Notes: generated by a model from the letters alone, not told the origin. Positions 44,101 to 51,709 are shown, numbered from the stretch's first letter. The stretch is 59,373 nucleotides of DNA from Bdellovibrionales bacterium (GCA_020435205.1 JAGQZY010000005.1:1-59373); one strand, 5' to 3'. Numbers and translations are program-made.

Positions 44101-44778
44101 CTCCTCATCAATCTTACCCTCTTTTAAGGATTGTAAAGTCAAGGAGTCAAATAAAGACGGGCGAAGTGATTTTACCAAAACTGGCTTTTTTTCCTTCGCT
44201 TTTTCTTTTTCTAAGGGATTGTTTGTGCTGGCTAAGGTTTCTACTTTCTTACCATTGACCTCTGCGACTCCCTTAAGAACCGCAATTGGCGGTAAGGGGT
44301 TTGCTGTTTCAACTTTAAATTTCCCGCCTTTTGTTGAAATATCCTCAGTTTGCCCATTGCGAATCACTTTGAAAGTCGATTCTTTTTCAACATTAGCTAA
44401 GAAACTACCATGTTGTAAGTTAAGTTGAAGAGTTCCATTTTTTCTAGAAAGAATAATCATGGAGTCAGGATCAAGATTGATTTCACCACCATCGTCAAGT
44501 GCAATAGTCACTGTAGAACTGGAGCCTGTAAAGATCCAGTCATTCTCAAAAACATCGCTGTTAGCATCAGCGCGATGCCAAACCAAACTTTGATCAAATT
44601 TTCGTTTCACTTGATTCTGTAGTTTTGCAAAATGACCAATTTTTATGGAGCCGGCACCAGCTGAATCGCCCCATATGATGTCATAGAAGAGCCATCCACT
44701 TGACATCACCGCCAAGCAGAGACAGGCCATCACAATGATGGAGTCTGATTTTTCTAAACGACTTTTCGCAAATAGCAT
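41101..44778 (-). CDS. giant membrane-anchored FecR-domain protein with 36 thirteen-residue repeats and FN3-like modules
   Basis: The 1225-residue protein has one membrane anchor (about 14-32), a FecR-type domain (about 70-175: 'NDWIFTGSSSTVTIALDDGGEINLDPDSMIIL', 'GTLQLNLQHGSFLANV', 'VLKGVAEVNG'), then exactly 36 uninterrupted 13-residue repeats (residues 212-679) and about five FN3-like sandwich modules (about 700-1220), each with a 'YWRVRG'-type strand. Anchor and modules place most of it in the periplasm. FecR domains relay signals or bind in the envelope. It is divergent from a PP2C / RsbW-like / STAS cassette. The start is the first ATG, with a GAGGAAA-type site before it. No catalytic motif seen; a sensor or scaffold is likely. 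Confidence 0.85.
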   Translation of the reverse strand: MLFAKSRLEKSDSIIVMACLCLAVMSSGWLFYDIIWGDSAGAGSIKIGHFAKLQNQVKRKFDQSLVWHRADANSDVFENDWIFTGSSSTVTIALDDGGEINLDPDSMIILSRKNGTLQLNLQHGSFLANVEKESTFKVIRNGQTEDISTKGGKFKVETANPLPPIAVLKGVAEVNGKKVETLASTNNPLEKEKAKEKKPVLVKSLRPSLFDSLTLQSLKEGKIDEETLLKLRRGDLSAEELSALRKKGFSNETLDLLAYGALDKDTLAALKAAGFSETTLAQLQQTQMSPEALAALKSGALDDETLAALRNGTISEEKLAELKKRGLDDQALLVLKHGALDQETLAALKAGGISDYVLASFKRGTISPPGLKALSNGVLDDQNLIALRYGTMDENTRNQLAVQGLSRSDQLVIEKGILNQEAIDALREGGISDRALVGLRGGALSKKAIAAIRKGAVKEKTLSHIMDNSLAKKDKNQLNKEGVDELDRAVIAGGFLNETAISAFRQAGISEKTLVPFRKGALSKQGLGAIGKGVLNEKNVSALRYGELDKKSSQALEKQGFDKMDQAMIESGSLNSEAIEALRVAGISENLLARLQQSLLSPAVLALFKSGAFDEETLTKLIDGTLDKETLNKLKAQGLDDKAINAIRLGALDKKALEALKEGGLSEDVLATLAQRAMAQGTLRPGEFDPRKDPLENKGDGGVISLVAPHDYEAMWYVTSMNTKFRWKADVAFDEYILELSRDKSFKSPIRRRIKQKNEVELKLPMVGQVFWRVIGRDGASETPSETSTFTAKINVPPLPVSPENESRLRYPVPRGETPLQDFVWSDQYKVWTEYDIEVSKSSDFKESLLKDFTKDTTYQVEILEDGVYYWRVRGRHTEEKQVSSWTSPQKFDLKILWPKDLPTVKLEKNKIMYWMVESDYPKVLADKTMPTKHRKTKLTIKWQGGSKADKYRVSFSRDPDFKEIYHEEETTKKVLIPDFVPIGKTYFKVQPIYKTDDFSPPATGTIVSWFPAPTASGTNQENKEYLLNWNPLPGVDSFQVKYTYFKSDKNRQNLFINDTKTTIPNQTGYLSWKVRAIDPLTKEPLSPYSKEDFWFNHGDPDKEIHLASVARESGDLSTAEGKYFPKIVRPEKRKTFILMDKADAFFVLEWEYSSKADTYDIEISRSPAMTNPVLTKSVSGKTKTVISQNLDSGIYYIRLRGKQDGYPKAWSEPQIFRVIRKKSH
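42742..44145 (-). repeat. 36 in-frame 39-bp (13-residue) repeats with six-repeat higher-order period
   Basis: The repeats lie within the FecR-domain gene and encode residues 212-679 without gap or insertion. Consensus: x-E-T-L-x-A-L-[KR]-x-G-x-[LI]-[DS]. Leu/Ile at positions 4, 7 and 12, Gly at 10 and Asp/Ser/Asn at 13 are most conserved. Copies six apart resemble each other best (15, 21, 27; also 17, 23, 29), giving a 78-residue (234-bp) cycle. At the DNA level the copies are well diverged, so the array is old. Confidence 0.9.
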
Positions 44779-44821
44779 TTTTTCCTCATTTTCTTGTCGG
44801 AAATCGAGGAGTAAAGCTTAG

Positions 44822-44877
44822 TAGGTCTTAGGTCTAAATGTGACCTCGACTGAAGTCAGAGATTAATTTTTATTAAT
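44822..44877. promoter_or_regulatory. repeats in the divergent FecR-repeat / PP2C intergenic region
   Basis: The 130-bp gap holds a tandem direct repeat TAGGTCT x2 (44822-44835), an inverted repeat AGGTC / GACCT (44830-44846) and an AT-rich inverted repeat ATTAAT / ATTAAT with a TTTT loop (44862-44877). These may be binding sites for control of the divergent genes; I see no clear promoter consensus. Confidence 0.35.
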
Positions 44878-44908
44878 GAATGAGGTGTGAGATGCCGAGA
44901 TAAGGGCT

Positions 44909-46726
44909 ATGGAAATACCAAAAAAATCGTTGTCGATTAAAAATAAAATTTTAATTGTCCTGGCATCCTTGCCTGTGCTGTCCATATCTTTGATTGTGGC
45001 TACGGCAACAACGGTTTTTAAAGAAGACAAATTGGCCTATGTTTTTGATACGGCCTTGTCTTCAACTCGAGCTAAGGCCAATACTTTAGATTCGCAAATT
45101 TCCGGCTTTACCCAATCTTTAAAAGCTTTGCAGGCGAACTATGACCCAGACCTTAAGCGCCTAAGTTTTGCTGGAAAAAAGTATTTTGATGCTGAACCTA
45201 ATATTAAAGCTTTTTATAATTTTCAATGGGATGGGAAGAGGTTCCTCACTCATTATAAAAAAGCAGGTGATGGAGTTGATCTCGATGATTCCGAATTAGA
45301 AGAGATGGATGACCTACTCAAGGAAGCTTGGTATGAGGGTTTTTCAGTTGGAGTCTCCAAACAGCGTCCTATGCATATGTATATTGCGGCCCGCATCGGT
45401 GAAGATGGGGGTGGTGAAATTGCGGCTATTATGGTTGAGACTTCACAATCTTTTTCACTTTTTGGAAAAGGACCTCGTGGAGAAAACTACTTATACCATC
45501 CTTTGCGTGGGCGACTCGCTGGTGGCGATAGCCAATTGGGGTTGGATCAATTCTTGGCTAATCAGGTTTTCAATCAAAAGTCTCGAGATGCCACTAAGGA
45601 AGTGGAGCTAGGGAAGGAAAAATATTTAGCATCTTATTCTCGCCTTGAGGCGGGAAAGCTATTTGTGGTTTCGACGATAAATAAGGACAGAGCTCTCGTG
45701 GCCGTTCGTAAACTTATGGCCAGGTCTTTTGCTTTTGGGCTCTTTATACTCAGTGTGGTCGGTATTATTGGTGTCTTTGCTTCTAATGGTTTGACCAGCG
45801 CGTTGCGAGGACTTGCTGAGGCCACTTCTAAAGTTATGGATGGAGATTTTACTGTTCGTGTGGAAACAAAAAATGATGACGAAATTGGCTCTCTAGCTAT
45901 GAGTTTTAATAAAATGACAGAAGAAGTTTCAAGACTCATGGAAAAGACTGCGCAGAATGCACGTATGGAGGCCGAACTAAAAACAGCACAAACCGTACAA
46001 GAAACTCTGTTTCCGCCGAGTTCAGCACAAATCGGACCTGTGCAAATCTATGGTAAGATGGAGCCTGCTTCTGAGTGCGGTGGCGATTGGTGGTATTATT
46101 GTCAAATCGACAAAAAAGTGTGGGTTTGGATTGGTGATGCCACTGGCCATGGTGTGCCGGCAGCTCTTTTAACCAGTGCGGCGCGCGCGGTGGCGTCCGT
46201 TATCGAAAAAATCCCAGATATGACTCCAAGTCGAGCCCTAGAGGTTATGAATCGAGCTATTTATTCGACCTCAAAAGGGGAGATGATGATGACTTTCTTT
46301 TTGGGTTGTATCGATCTGGATAAGAACACTTTTACTTATGCTAATGCCTCCCACGATCCACCTTTTTATCTGAACAATGAAATTACAGGAAAGCCAAAAA
46401 GAAAAGATTATTTTCCTCTCATGGAAATCAATAACCCTCGCCTTGGTGAATCGGATGGGACTCAATATAAAGAATATTCCATGCCAATTGCTATGGGTGA
46501 CAAGATTATCTTCTATACGGATGGAATTATGGATGTCAAAGATCCCAAAGGAGATATTTGGGGTGAGCGTCGCTTTTTAAAGTCTCTATCAAGAATTAAT
46601 GAAACAAACATTGAGTCTACAGTAGTGGATGTGTTTGATGACTTGAACAACTTTAGACAAGATATTCCTTTAGATGATGATGTGACTCTCATTGTTGTAG
46701 AGTTGGAGAAGGGTAAAGCAGCTTAA
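44909..46726 (+). CDS. membrane sensor with HAMP and PP2C (SpoIIE/RsbU) phosphatase domain
   Basis: The 605-residue protein has TM1 (about 12-34), an extracytoplasmic sensor region (about 35-268), TM2 (about 272-292), a HAMP linker ('LAEATSKVMDGDFTVRVETKNDDEIGSLAMSFNKM', about 300-338), a short coiled coil and a PP2C phosphatase domain ('ECGGDWWYYCQ', 'WIGDATGHGVPAALL', 'IIFYTDGIMD', 'PLDDDVTLIVVE') with the acidic metal ligands. In RsbU-type systems the phosphatase dephosphorylates a STAS antagonist. The two genes that follow, with no gap and a one-base overlap, encode the ATPase and STAS partners. Confidence 0.93.
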   Translation: MEIPKKSLSIKNKILIVLASLPVLSISLIVATATTVFKEDKLAYVFDTALSSTRAKANTLDSQISGFTQSLKALQANYDPDLKRLSFAGKKYFDAEPNIKAFYNFQWDGKRFLTHYKKAGDGVDLDDSELEEMDDLLKEAWYEGFSVGVSKQRPMHMYIAARIGEDGGGEIAAIMVETSQSFSLFGKGPRGENYLYHPLRGRLAGGDSQLGLDQFLANQVFNQKSRDATKEVELGKEKYLASYSRLEAGKLFVVSTINKDRALVAVRKLMARSFAFGLFILSVVGIIGVFASNGLTSALRGLAEATSKVMDGDFTVRVETKNDDEIGSLAMSFNKMTEEVSRLMEKTAQNARMEAELKTAQTVQETLFPPSSAQIGPVQIYGKMEPASECGGDWWYYCQIDKKVWVWIGDATGHGVPAALLTSAARAVASVIEKIPDMTPSRALEVMNRAIYSTSKGEMMMTFFLGCIDLDKNTFTYANASHDPPFYLNNEITGKPKRKDYFPLMEINNPRLGESDGTQYKEYSMPIAMGDKIIFYTDGIMDVKDPKGDIWGERRFLKSLSRINETNIESTVVDVFDDLNNFRQDIPLDDDVTLIVVELEKGKAA

Positions 46727-47461
46727 ATGGGCAAGGTCATATACCTAAAAGATTTTCTGAAAAACCAACACGGCACCTTAGAGGGCAAGGTGGTTGTGGG
46801 TTCTGACGTGCGCCCGGCACAAGCCGTAAATTTGGCAATCACCAATCGATCTTTACAAGTCGTCACTGATGGTTTTGACGAAAGTTTGGCCTTAAAAATT
46901 TCTGAAAATCCTGATGATTTTGTGCGCGACCCTGGTGAGTATTTATTAGGACAAGATAGTAACGGAATTGGTAGTTTTCAACAAAAGTTTTTTCGACAAT
47001 CCAAAAAGGATGACTTTCTTTTTCAAATTGAAACCTATTTAAAAAGTGGGCAGCATCGTCGCGTACGTGATGATATATATCTCATCGCCGACGAGCTATT
47101 TACAAATTTCGCTAAGTCGTCAGCTGAAGACTCTAAAACTATGGTTTTTGGAATTGAAAACGATAAAGATACAGTCATGATTTATTGTCGAGATCAGCAA
47201 GGAGCTTTGGATCCTCACATCATGCTGCAAAGCATTCAGCGCTGCTATCAGCAAGGTGTGAAGGCGTCGATTCGTATGGATAGCAAAGGAGGCGCCGGCA
47301 TTGGTAGTTTTCTTATGTATAGTGTATCGACGGGGATGGCTATTATTGTTGAGCCAGGAAAGCATTCTATGGTGTTGCTATGGATGCCTCGTAAGGCGCA
47401 TCACGAGGATCGGGTGGATATGAATAAGAATCTTTTTGTGATTTCAGGTAAGGGGGAGTAA
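46727..47461 (+). CDS. RsbW/SpoIIAB-like GHKL ATPase (anti-sigma/serine kinase type)
   Basis: The 244-residue cytosolic protein starts right after the phosphatase stop. Its C-terminal half is a GHKL ATPase: N-box 'ADELFTNFAKSS' (N127), 'YCRDQQGALDP' for the G1 box and 'KGGAGIGSFLMYS' for the G2 box. Residues 1-100 form an extra domain not usual in RsbW, of unknown fold. Such proteins phosphorylate a STAS antagonist and hold a target (sigma factor or other) until released. It overlaps the STAS gene by one base. No sigma-factor gene is adjacent. Confidence 0.85.
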   Translation: MGKVIYLKDFLKNQHGTLEGKVVVGSDVRPAQAVNLAITNRSLQVVTDGFDESLALKISENPDDFVRDPGEYLLGQDSNGIGSFQQKFFRQSKKDDFLFQIETYLKSGQHRRVRDDIYLIADELFTNFAKSSAEDSKTMVFGIENDKDTVMIYCRDQQGALDPHIMLQSIQRCYQQGVKASIRMDSKGGAGIGSFLMYSVSTGMAIIVEPGKHSMVLLWMPRKAHHEDRVDMNKNLFVISGKGE

Positions 47462-47961
47462 TGTCGTTCACGATTAAAAAGGAAGAGAAAGATGGTAAGC
47501 CATTCTTGATCTTTTCTGGAGCTATCGACGAAGAAGCTGATTTCCCACAGTTTGGACCCTTGGGGCCTGAAGTGATCGTTGACCTTAAAGAGGTGCAGTC
47601 GATCAATTCAGTGGGAATTCGATCATGGCTCATTTGGTTTACCGACCAGAAAGAGACCCTGTTCATCTTTGAAGGTTGCCCTAAAGCTGTTGTTATGCAA
47701 ATGAACATGGTGGAAGGGTTTTTGCCGGAGAAGTCAAAAGTGCATTCTATGGTTATGCCATTTTATTGCGAAAAGTGTGATAAAGAAATCGATCGTCTTT
47801 TTGAAGTGGGTAAACAAATCTTAATTCAGGGTGAGGATGTCGAAGTCAAATTTGATGCTTCTCAAATTTGCGAGCCTGGCTGTGAGCCAGAGCTTGATAT
47901 TAACAAAGCCAAATATTTACGTTTTTTAGTTCGTTTAGAACAACAAAACCAAGCCGCCTAA
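47461..47961 (+). CDS. STAS-domain antagonist-like protein with cysteine-rich tail
   Basis: The 166-residue protein has an N-terminal STAS fold ('FLIFSGAIDEEADFPQF', 'EVIVDLKEVQSINSVGIRSWLIWF', about 14-60) with Ser47 and Ser50 at the usual phosphorylation site. The C-terminal part holds C103-x-x-C106 and C137-x-x-x-C141, which could bind zinc. STAS antagonists are phosphorylated by an RsbW-type kinase and dephosphorylated by the PP2C protein; both partner genes lie just upstream. The cysteine-rich tail is unusual for this family and could add a protein or metal contact. Confidence 0.85.
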   Translation: MSFTIKKEEKDGKPFLIFSGAIDEEADFPQFGPLGPEVIVDLKEVQSINSVGIRSWLIWFTDQKETLFIFEGCPKAVVMQMNMVEGFLPEKSKVHSMVMPFYCEKCDKEIDRLFEVGKQILIQGEDVEVKFDASQICEPGCEPELDINKAKYLRFLVRLEQQNQAA

Positions 47962-47975
47962 AATTTTGGGCGGCT
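47952..47975. terminator. convergent hairpin between the STAS and fadD genes
   Basis: Seven-base arms AGCCGCC / GGCGGCT with an AT-rich loop lie across the stop codons of both convergent genes. A strong T-run is missing on both sides, so it is a weak or partial terminator at best. Confidence 0.45.
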
Positions 47976-49623
47976 ATTCTCGAAGTTCTCGCCTGAGAAT
48001 TTTACCCACATTAGACTTGGGAAGTTCATTTCTAAACTCAACAAATTTAGGGACTTTGTAGGCTGTCAAACTTTCCCTAGCAAAGGTTCTCAATTCATCA
48101 GAAGTGACTTCTGATTTTTTAACGACAAAGATTTTTACAGCTTCTCCTGACTTCGCATCGGGAACACCTACAGCCGCGACTTCCAAAACGCTGGGGTGAC
48201 TGGCGATAACGTCTTCAATTTCATTGGGATAAACATTAAAGCCGGATACTAAAATCATATCCTTTTTGCGATCCACAATTTTGAAAAAGCCATCTTTATC
48301 CATCATAGCGACATCACCTGTGTGCAGCCAGCCATTTTGGATCACTTGTGCAGTCTCTTCGTCCCGCTTCCAATAGCCTTTCATGACCTGTGGGCCTTTT
48401 ACGCAGAGCTCGCCGGCTTCGCCTTCGGGAACCTCTTTGCCCTCTTCATCGACGAGCTTGACTTCTGTATTGGGGACCGGGAGTCCAATGGTGCCGCGCC
48501 TTTCGGTGCCATCAATAGGGTTCACGCAAACCACGGGCGAGGCCTCGGTTAAGCCGTATCCCTCAATCACTTTAGTGCCAGTGATGTCTTCCCAGTTTTT
48601 TGCGACGGCGTCTTGCAGAGCCATGGCTCCAGCAACACTCAATTTAGCATGTGAAAAATCCACTTTTTTAAAATCTGGGTGATTAATGAGAGCATTGTAA
48701 AGAGTATTGACCCCCGTCATGACGGTGAAGGGGTGCTTATTCATAGTTTTAATAAAATCGGGGATGTCCCTTGGGTTGGTAATGAGAATATTATGAGCTC
48801 CGTAGCACATCAGAGCTAGGCAGTTCACTGATAGCGAAAATATGTGATAAAGGGGGAGCGGTGTTAAAATCACCTCTTCTCCTTCCACAAATTTGGGCGC
48901 CATCCACGCAAAAATCTGATTCATATTAGCGATGATATTGCCGTGGGTGAGCATGGCAGCTTTAGAGACCCCGGTGGTTCCCCCCGTATACTGAAGGAAG
49001 GCAAGGTCACTTAAATCACAAGGAACCTTTTGCATGGGGCGCTGTTTACCTTCTTCAATCACCTTAACAAAACTATGAGCTTGTGGAAGCTTGTAGGCGG
49101 GCACCATCTTTTTAACGTATTTAATTACGTTGTTGACCAAAATTCGCTTCACTGTTGGGAATAGGTCGCCAATTTCAGTGACAATGACATGCTCAATCGA
49201 GGTTTGCTTAATGATTTTTTGTAGGTGACTTGCAAAATTTGCCAAGATCACAATCGCTTTGGCCTCGGAGTCCTGAAATTGATGAAGCATTTCCCGTTCG
49301 GTGTAAAGTGGATTTGTGTTGACCACCACCAGGCCAGCTTTTAAGGCCCCAAAAAGGGCGACAGGATATTGCAAAAGGTTGGGCATTTGGATGGCAATAC
49401 GATCCCCTTTTTTTAGGCCACAATGGTTCTGCAGGTAGGAAGCAAAAAAATCAGAAAGGCGATCGATTTCATTGTAGTCGTAAGTGACATCCATGTTGGT
49501 GAAGGCGGGCTTGTTGCCAAATTTTTTCACCGTCGCTTCAATCATTTCAGCAATCGATTTGTAGTTTTCGACGTCGATAGTTGCAGGCACCCCTTTGGGG
49601 TAATTTTGATACCAGACCGCCAT
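47974..49623 (-). CDS. fadD: long-chain fatty acid-CoA ligase
   Basis: The 549-residue protein has the adenylate-forming enzyme motifs: 'LQYTGGTTGVSKAAMLTHGN' (ATP/AMP site), 'PLPLYHIFSL', 'EGYGLTEASPVVCVNP', 'GWLHTGDVAMMDKDGFFKIVDRKKDMILVSGFNVYPNEIE', and the C-terminal 'PKSNVGKILRRELR' lysine. It activates fatty acids to acyl-CoA at the inner membrane for beta-oxidation or lipid synthesis. Length matches FadD. GGAGAAAT precedes the ATG. It stands alone on the minus strand. Confidence 0.96.
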   Translation of the reverse strand: MAVWYQNYPKGVPATIDVENYKSIAEMIEATVKKFGNKPAFTNMDVTYDYNEIDRLSDFFASYLQNHCGLKKGDRIAIQMPNLLQYPVALFGALKAGLVVVNTNPLYTEREMLHQFQDSEAKAIVILANFASHLQKIIKQTSIEHVIVTEIGDLFPTVKRILVNNVIKYVKKMVPAYKLPQAHSFVKVIEEGKQRPMQKVPCDLSDLAFLQYTGGTTGVSKAAMLTHGNIIANMNQIFAWMAPKFVEGEEVILTPLPLYHIFSLSVNCLALMCYGAHNILITNPRDIPDFIKTMNKHPFTVMTGVNTLYNALINHPDFKKVDFSHAKLSVAGAMALQDAVAKNWEDITGTKVIEGYGLTEASPVVCVNPIDGTERRGTIGLPVPNTEVKLVDEEGKEVPEGEAGELCVKGPQVMKGYWKRDEETAQVIQNGWLHTGDVAMMDKDGFFKIVDRKKDMILVSGFNVYPNEIEDVIASHPSVLEVAAVGVPDAKSGEAVKIFVVKKSEVTSDELRTFARESLTAYKVPKFVEFRNELPKSNVGKILRRELRE

Positions 49624-49686
49624 GATTTCTCCTTTTGCATATTTGGCCCATCTTAACCAAAAAGCCTAAGCAGTGTCCACGGTGGA

Positions 49687-50433
49687 TTAAAAGTAGAAGC
49701 GAGTTCCGAAAAGAATGCCGCTGCGCCTCTGAGTCCATTCGGCACTCAGAGCGTCAATAAGCTCAAGTCGCTCGTCAAACCAGGTCCCATAGATTCGCAT
49801 AGCCCCGTACTCAATATGGGCCCCTCCTTCCACCCTGTACCCTTCAATGCTGATCTCATTTTTCGACTCGGCCTTCAAAATATGCTCATAGCGACCGGTG
49901 AGAGCAAAGGCGCGAAGTAGGTAGAGGTCCATTTTGGCGCCTCCAACCTGGTGTTGAATTTCATCAGTGCCTGCAAACTTTCGGTTCATCAACCCATATT
50001 GAAGGGTCAAGTTTGTACTTTGATCAGAACTTCCAAGGAGGCGGAGTAAAAATAAGGCCTTCCACTGATCAATGACCTCATCGGTGTGTTCGTATTCTCC
50101 ATAGAGGCCGACCACGGTGGCATAGGCGCCAAAGGCGCCACGATAGCTGCGAAAATCTCGGTCGCTGGTGCTGGCGGCATTGCTGACCGTTGTTTCTAGA
50201 CTTGCGGTATCAGCACTAAGAAAAAATTCATAGGGACTGGGCTTGTTGTAGGATAGCCACATGTCCATGAGCTTCAAATTCTTTTTTTGGTCAAGCCATT
50301 CACTGAGGCTCCAGCGTTTGGCATCTTTGGCCATTTGCTTTTTGCGAATGTCGGCATAGAAATCGGTTGCCGCGGATGGGCGGGCTAAAAATAAGATAAA
50401 AATAAATAGGAGTGCTTTTTTAGATTGCAGCAT
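49687..50433 (-). CDS. secreted outer-membrane-type protein of unknown function
   Basis: The 248-residue protein has a signal peptide (about 1-22, ending PSAAT), a helical stretch, then alternating strands ('FGAYATVVGLYGEYEHT', 'NLTLQYGLMNRKF', 'GGAHIEYGAMRIYGTWF') and a C-terminal 'FGTRFYF', the aromatic end of outer-membrane barrels. GAGGAGG lies before the ATG. No family recognised. Confidence 0.75.
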   Translation of the reverse strand: MLQSKKALLFIFILFLARPSAATDFYADIRKKQMAKDAKRWSLSEWLDQKKNLKLMDMWLSYNKPSPYEFFLSADTASLETTVSNAASTSDRDFRSYRGAFGAYATVVGLYGEYEHTDEVIDQWKALFLLRLLGSSDQSTNLTLQYGLMNRKFAGTDEIQHQVGGAKMDLYLLRAFALTGRYEHILKAESKNEISIEGYRVEGGAHIEYGAMRIYGTWFDERLELIDALSAEWTQRRSGILFGTRFYF

Positions 50434-50552
50434 GAAACCTCCTCTTTCCCTTTATTTTCTAGGAAAAGAGGCTGAATGGAAAATAGGGTCCCAAGCTGAG
50501 AAAAGGTCGATTAATAAGTCACAACTGTAAAAGCGGCATGAGTGAATTTGAT

Positions 50553-50885
50553 TTAAAATGAGTCATCTAAAGACACTTCTTGGTCTTCAACAGCCTCAGT
50601 TTTCTCAAAGAAAAGTTGAGCCCCTTCGTTGCCAGTGGCTTGTAACTGAGGAGCGGTATTGTCGATCATGATGGCTTGCTGCGCGCGCTCTCCCCACTCA
50701 TCAACACGATCATACTCTTCAGAAAATTGCTGCCTTTTGTGGTCATTATAATCTTTATTTGAATCCATCAATGCTTGCTTTAAAGACATCTCAGTGTCGT
50801 CGAGACGATCATTGGCATGAGCTATTCCGTCTAAACCGAGCAATAGTGTTAACATCACAAAAATGGTAGTGACTTTGGTTTTCAT
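50553..50885 (-). CDS. small secreted acidic protein of unknown function
   Basis: I chose ATG 50885, which follows GGGGGA and gives a signal peptide (about 1-24, ending IAHAN). The 110-residue product is acidic and helical ('DTEMSLKQALMDSNKDYNDHKRQQFSEEYDRVDEWGERAQQ'-like region, about 30-70), with no cysteine. No family recognised. It could be a small periplasmic chaperone-like or stress protein. Confidence 0.6.
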   Translation of the reverse strand: MKTKVTTIFVMLTLLLGLDGIAHANDRLDDTEMSLKQALMDSNKDYNDHKRQQFSEEYDRVDEWGERAQQAIMIDNTAPQLQATGNEGAQLFFEKTEAVEDQEVSLDDSF

Positions 50886-51085
50886 GGTTTCCCCCGATAG
50901 TGAATCTGTTCTTTTTAAAGTGCAATCGAGATGCCAAGGGGAGGCGGTTTTTGTTGTCGCACAATGAGATTTTTTGTGCAAATGATGGGCAGTTGACCAT
51001 CCAGGGACCGGTTCCGCCCCTTTGTATCAAATTGAGCTTGTCTGGGGGAGGGAATCGTGGTGAATTTTCGTAAAAGGAGTGCTTT

Positions 51086-51649
51086 ATGAGAATACTCGTA
51101 CTTTTATTAATAGCGAGCCAATTGGTGTATTGTGCCCACAATCCCCACAAGGCTAAAGAAATCGATACCAGCATGGAAAAAGAAGAAGCTTTAAATGGGG
51201 AGTCCAGTATTGGCGTTAAAGATGGTGATATGGTCTACCAAAAAAAGGTGAATATGGCCGAGGAGCTGCGTCGCTTACAAATTAGTGTCTATTCCATGGA
51301 AGATCGGGTCTACGGCAATCGTAAATTCGGATCACAAGGTCTTTATGGAACCCTTAAAAAATGCCGCTTGGATTTAGTCAGCCCCGAGAATGGTGGCGAT
51401 GGCAAACTCATTTGGACGGAGCCCATTGACCGCGTGACTGACAAAGAAGAAGAGTTCGATATTGGCTACGATGACAAGGACAAAATCATTGGTGTGAGCC
51501 AGGAGTTTTTAAAGGATCGCATTGCCCGTTTTAAGGACTACAAGAAAGTGTTGCAAAAGCGCGAAGATGAATACAAAGAGAAAGTTGAAATTTGCGATGC
51601 AAAATTAAAAATGCAAAAGCATACTGAAAAAGAGAAAGCGAGCAACTAA
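51086..51649 (+). CDS. putative lipoprotein with coiled-coil tail
   Basis: The 187-residue protein follows AAGGAG. Its signal ends 'LVYC-AH', a lipobox-like site with Tyr before the cysteine. The rest is charged, with 'MAEELRRLQISVYSMEDRVYG' and a C-terminal helix (about 140-187) rich in Lys/Glu. No family recognised. Two hairpins follow, the second a good terminator (51710-51738). Confidence 0.7.
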   Translation: MRILVLLLIASQLVYCAHNPHKAKEIDTSMEKEEALNGESSIGVKDGDMVYQKKVNMAEELRRLQISVYSMEDRVYGNRKFGSQGLYGTLKKCRLDLVSPENGGDGKLIWTEPIDRVTDKEEEFDIGYDDKDKIIGVSQEFLKDRIARFKDYKKVLQKREDEYKEKVEICDAKLKMQKHTEKEKASN

Positions 51650-51672
51650 ACCAAGGTCCAGTTTCCAAAAAG

Positions 51673-51691
51673 GGCTGCGCCAAGAGCAGCC
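51673..51691 (+). terminator. hairpin after the 51086 lipoprotein gene
   Basis: Six-base stem GGCTGC / GCAGCC, followed by TTTCC; weak T-run. Likely a minor or partial terminator. Confidence 0.45.
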
Positions 51692-51709
51692 TTTCCTGGG
51701 TAAGATAAG

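Noticed and set aside
42742-44145. Regular 39-bp spacing that could suggest a minisatellite or CRISPR-like array.
   Set aside because: Copies are diverged at the DNA level, there are no constant repeats with variable spacers, and the period is exactly 13 codons in the long minus-strand gene, so it is a protein repeat.
43368-44428. Long open frames antisense and out of frame in the repeat region.
   Set aside because: They follow from the repeated codon pattern of the real gene; no ribosome-binding sites or plausible proteins.
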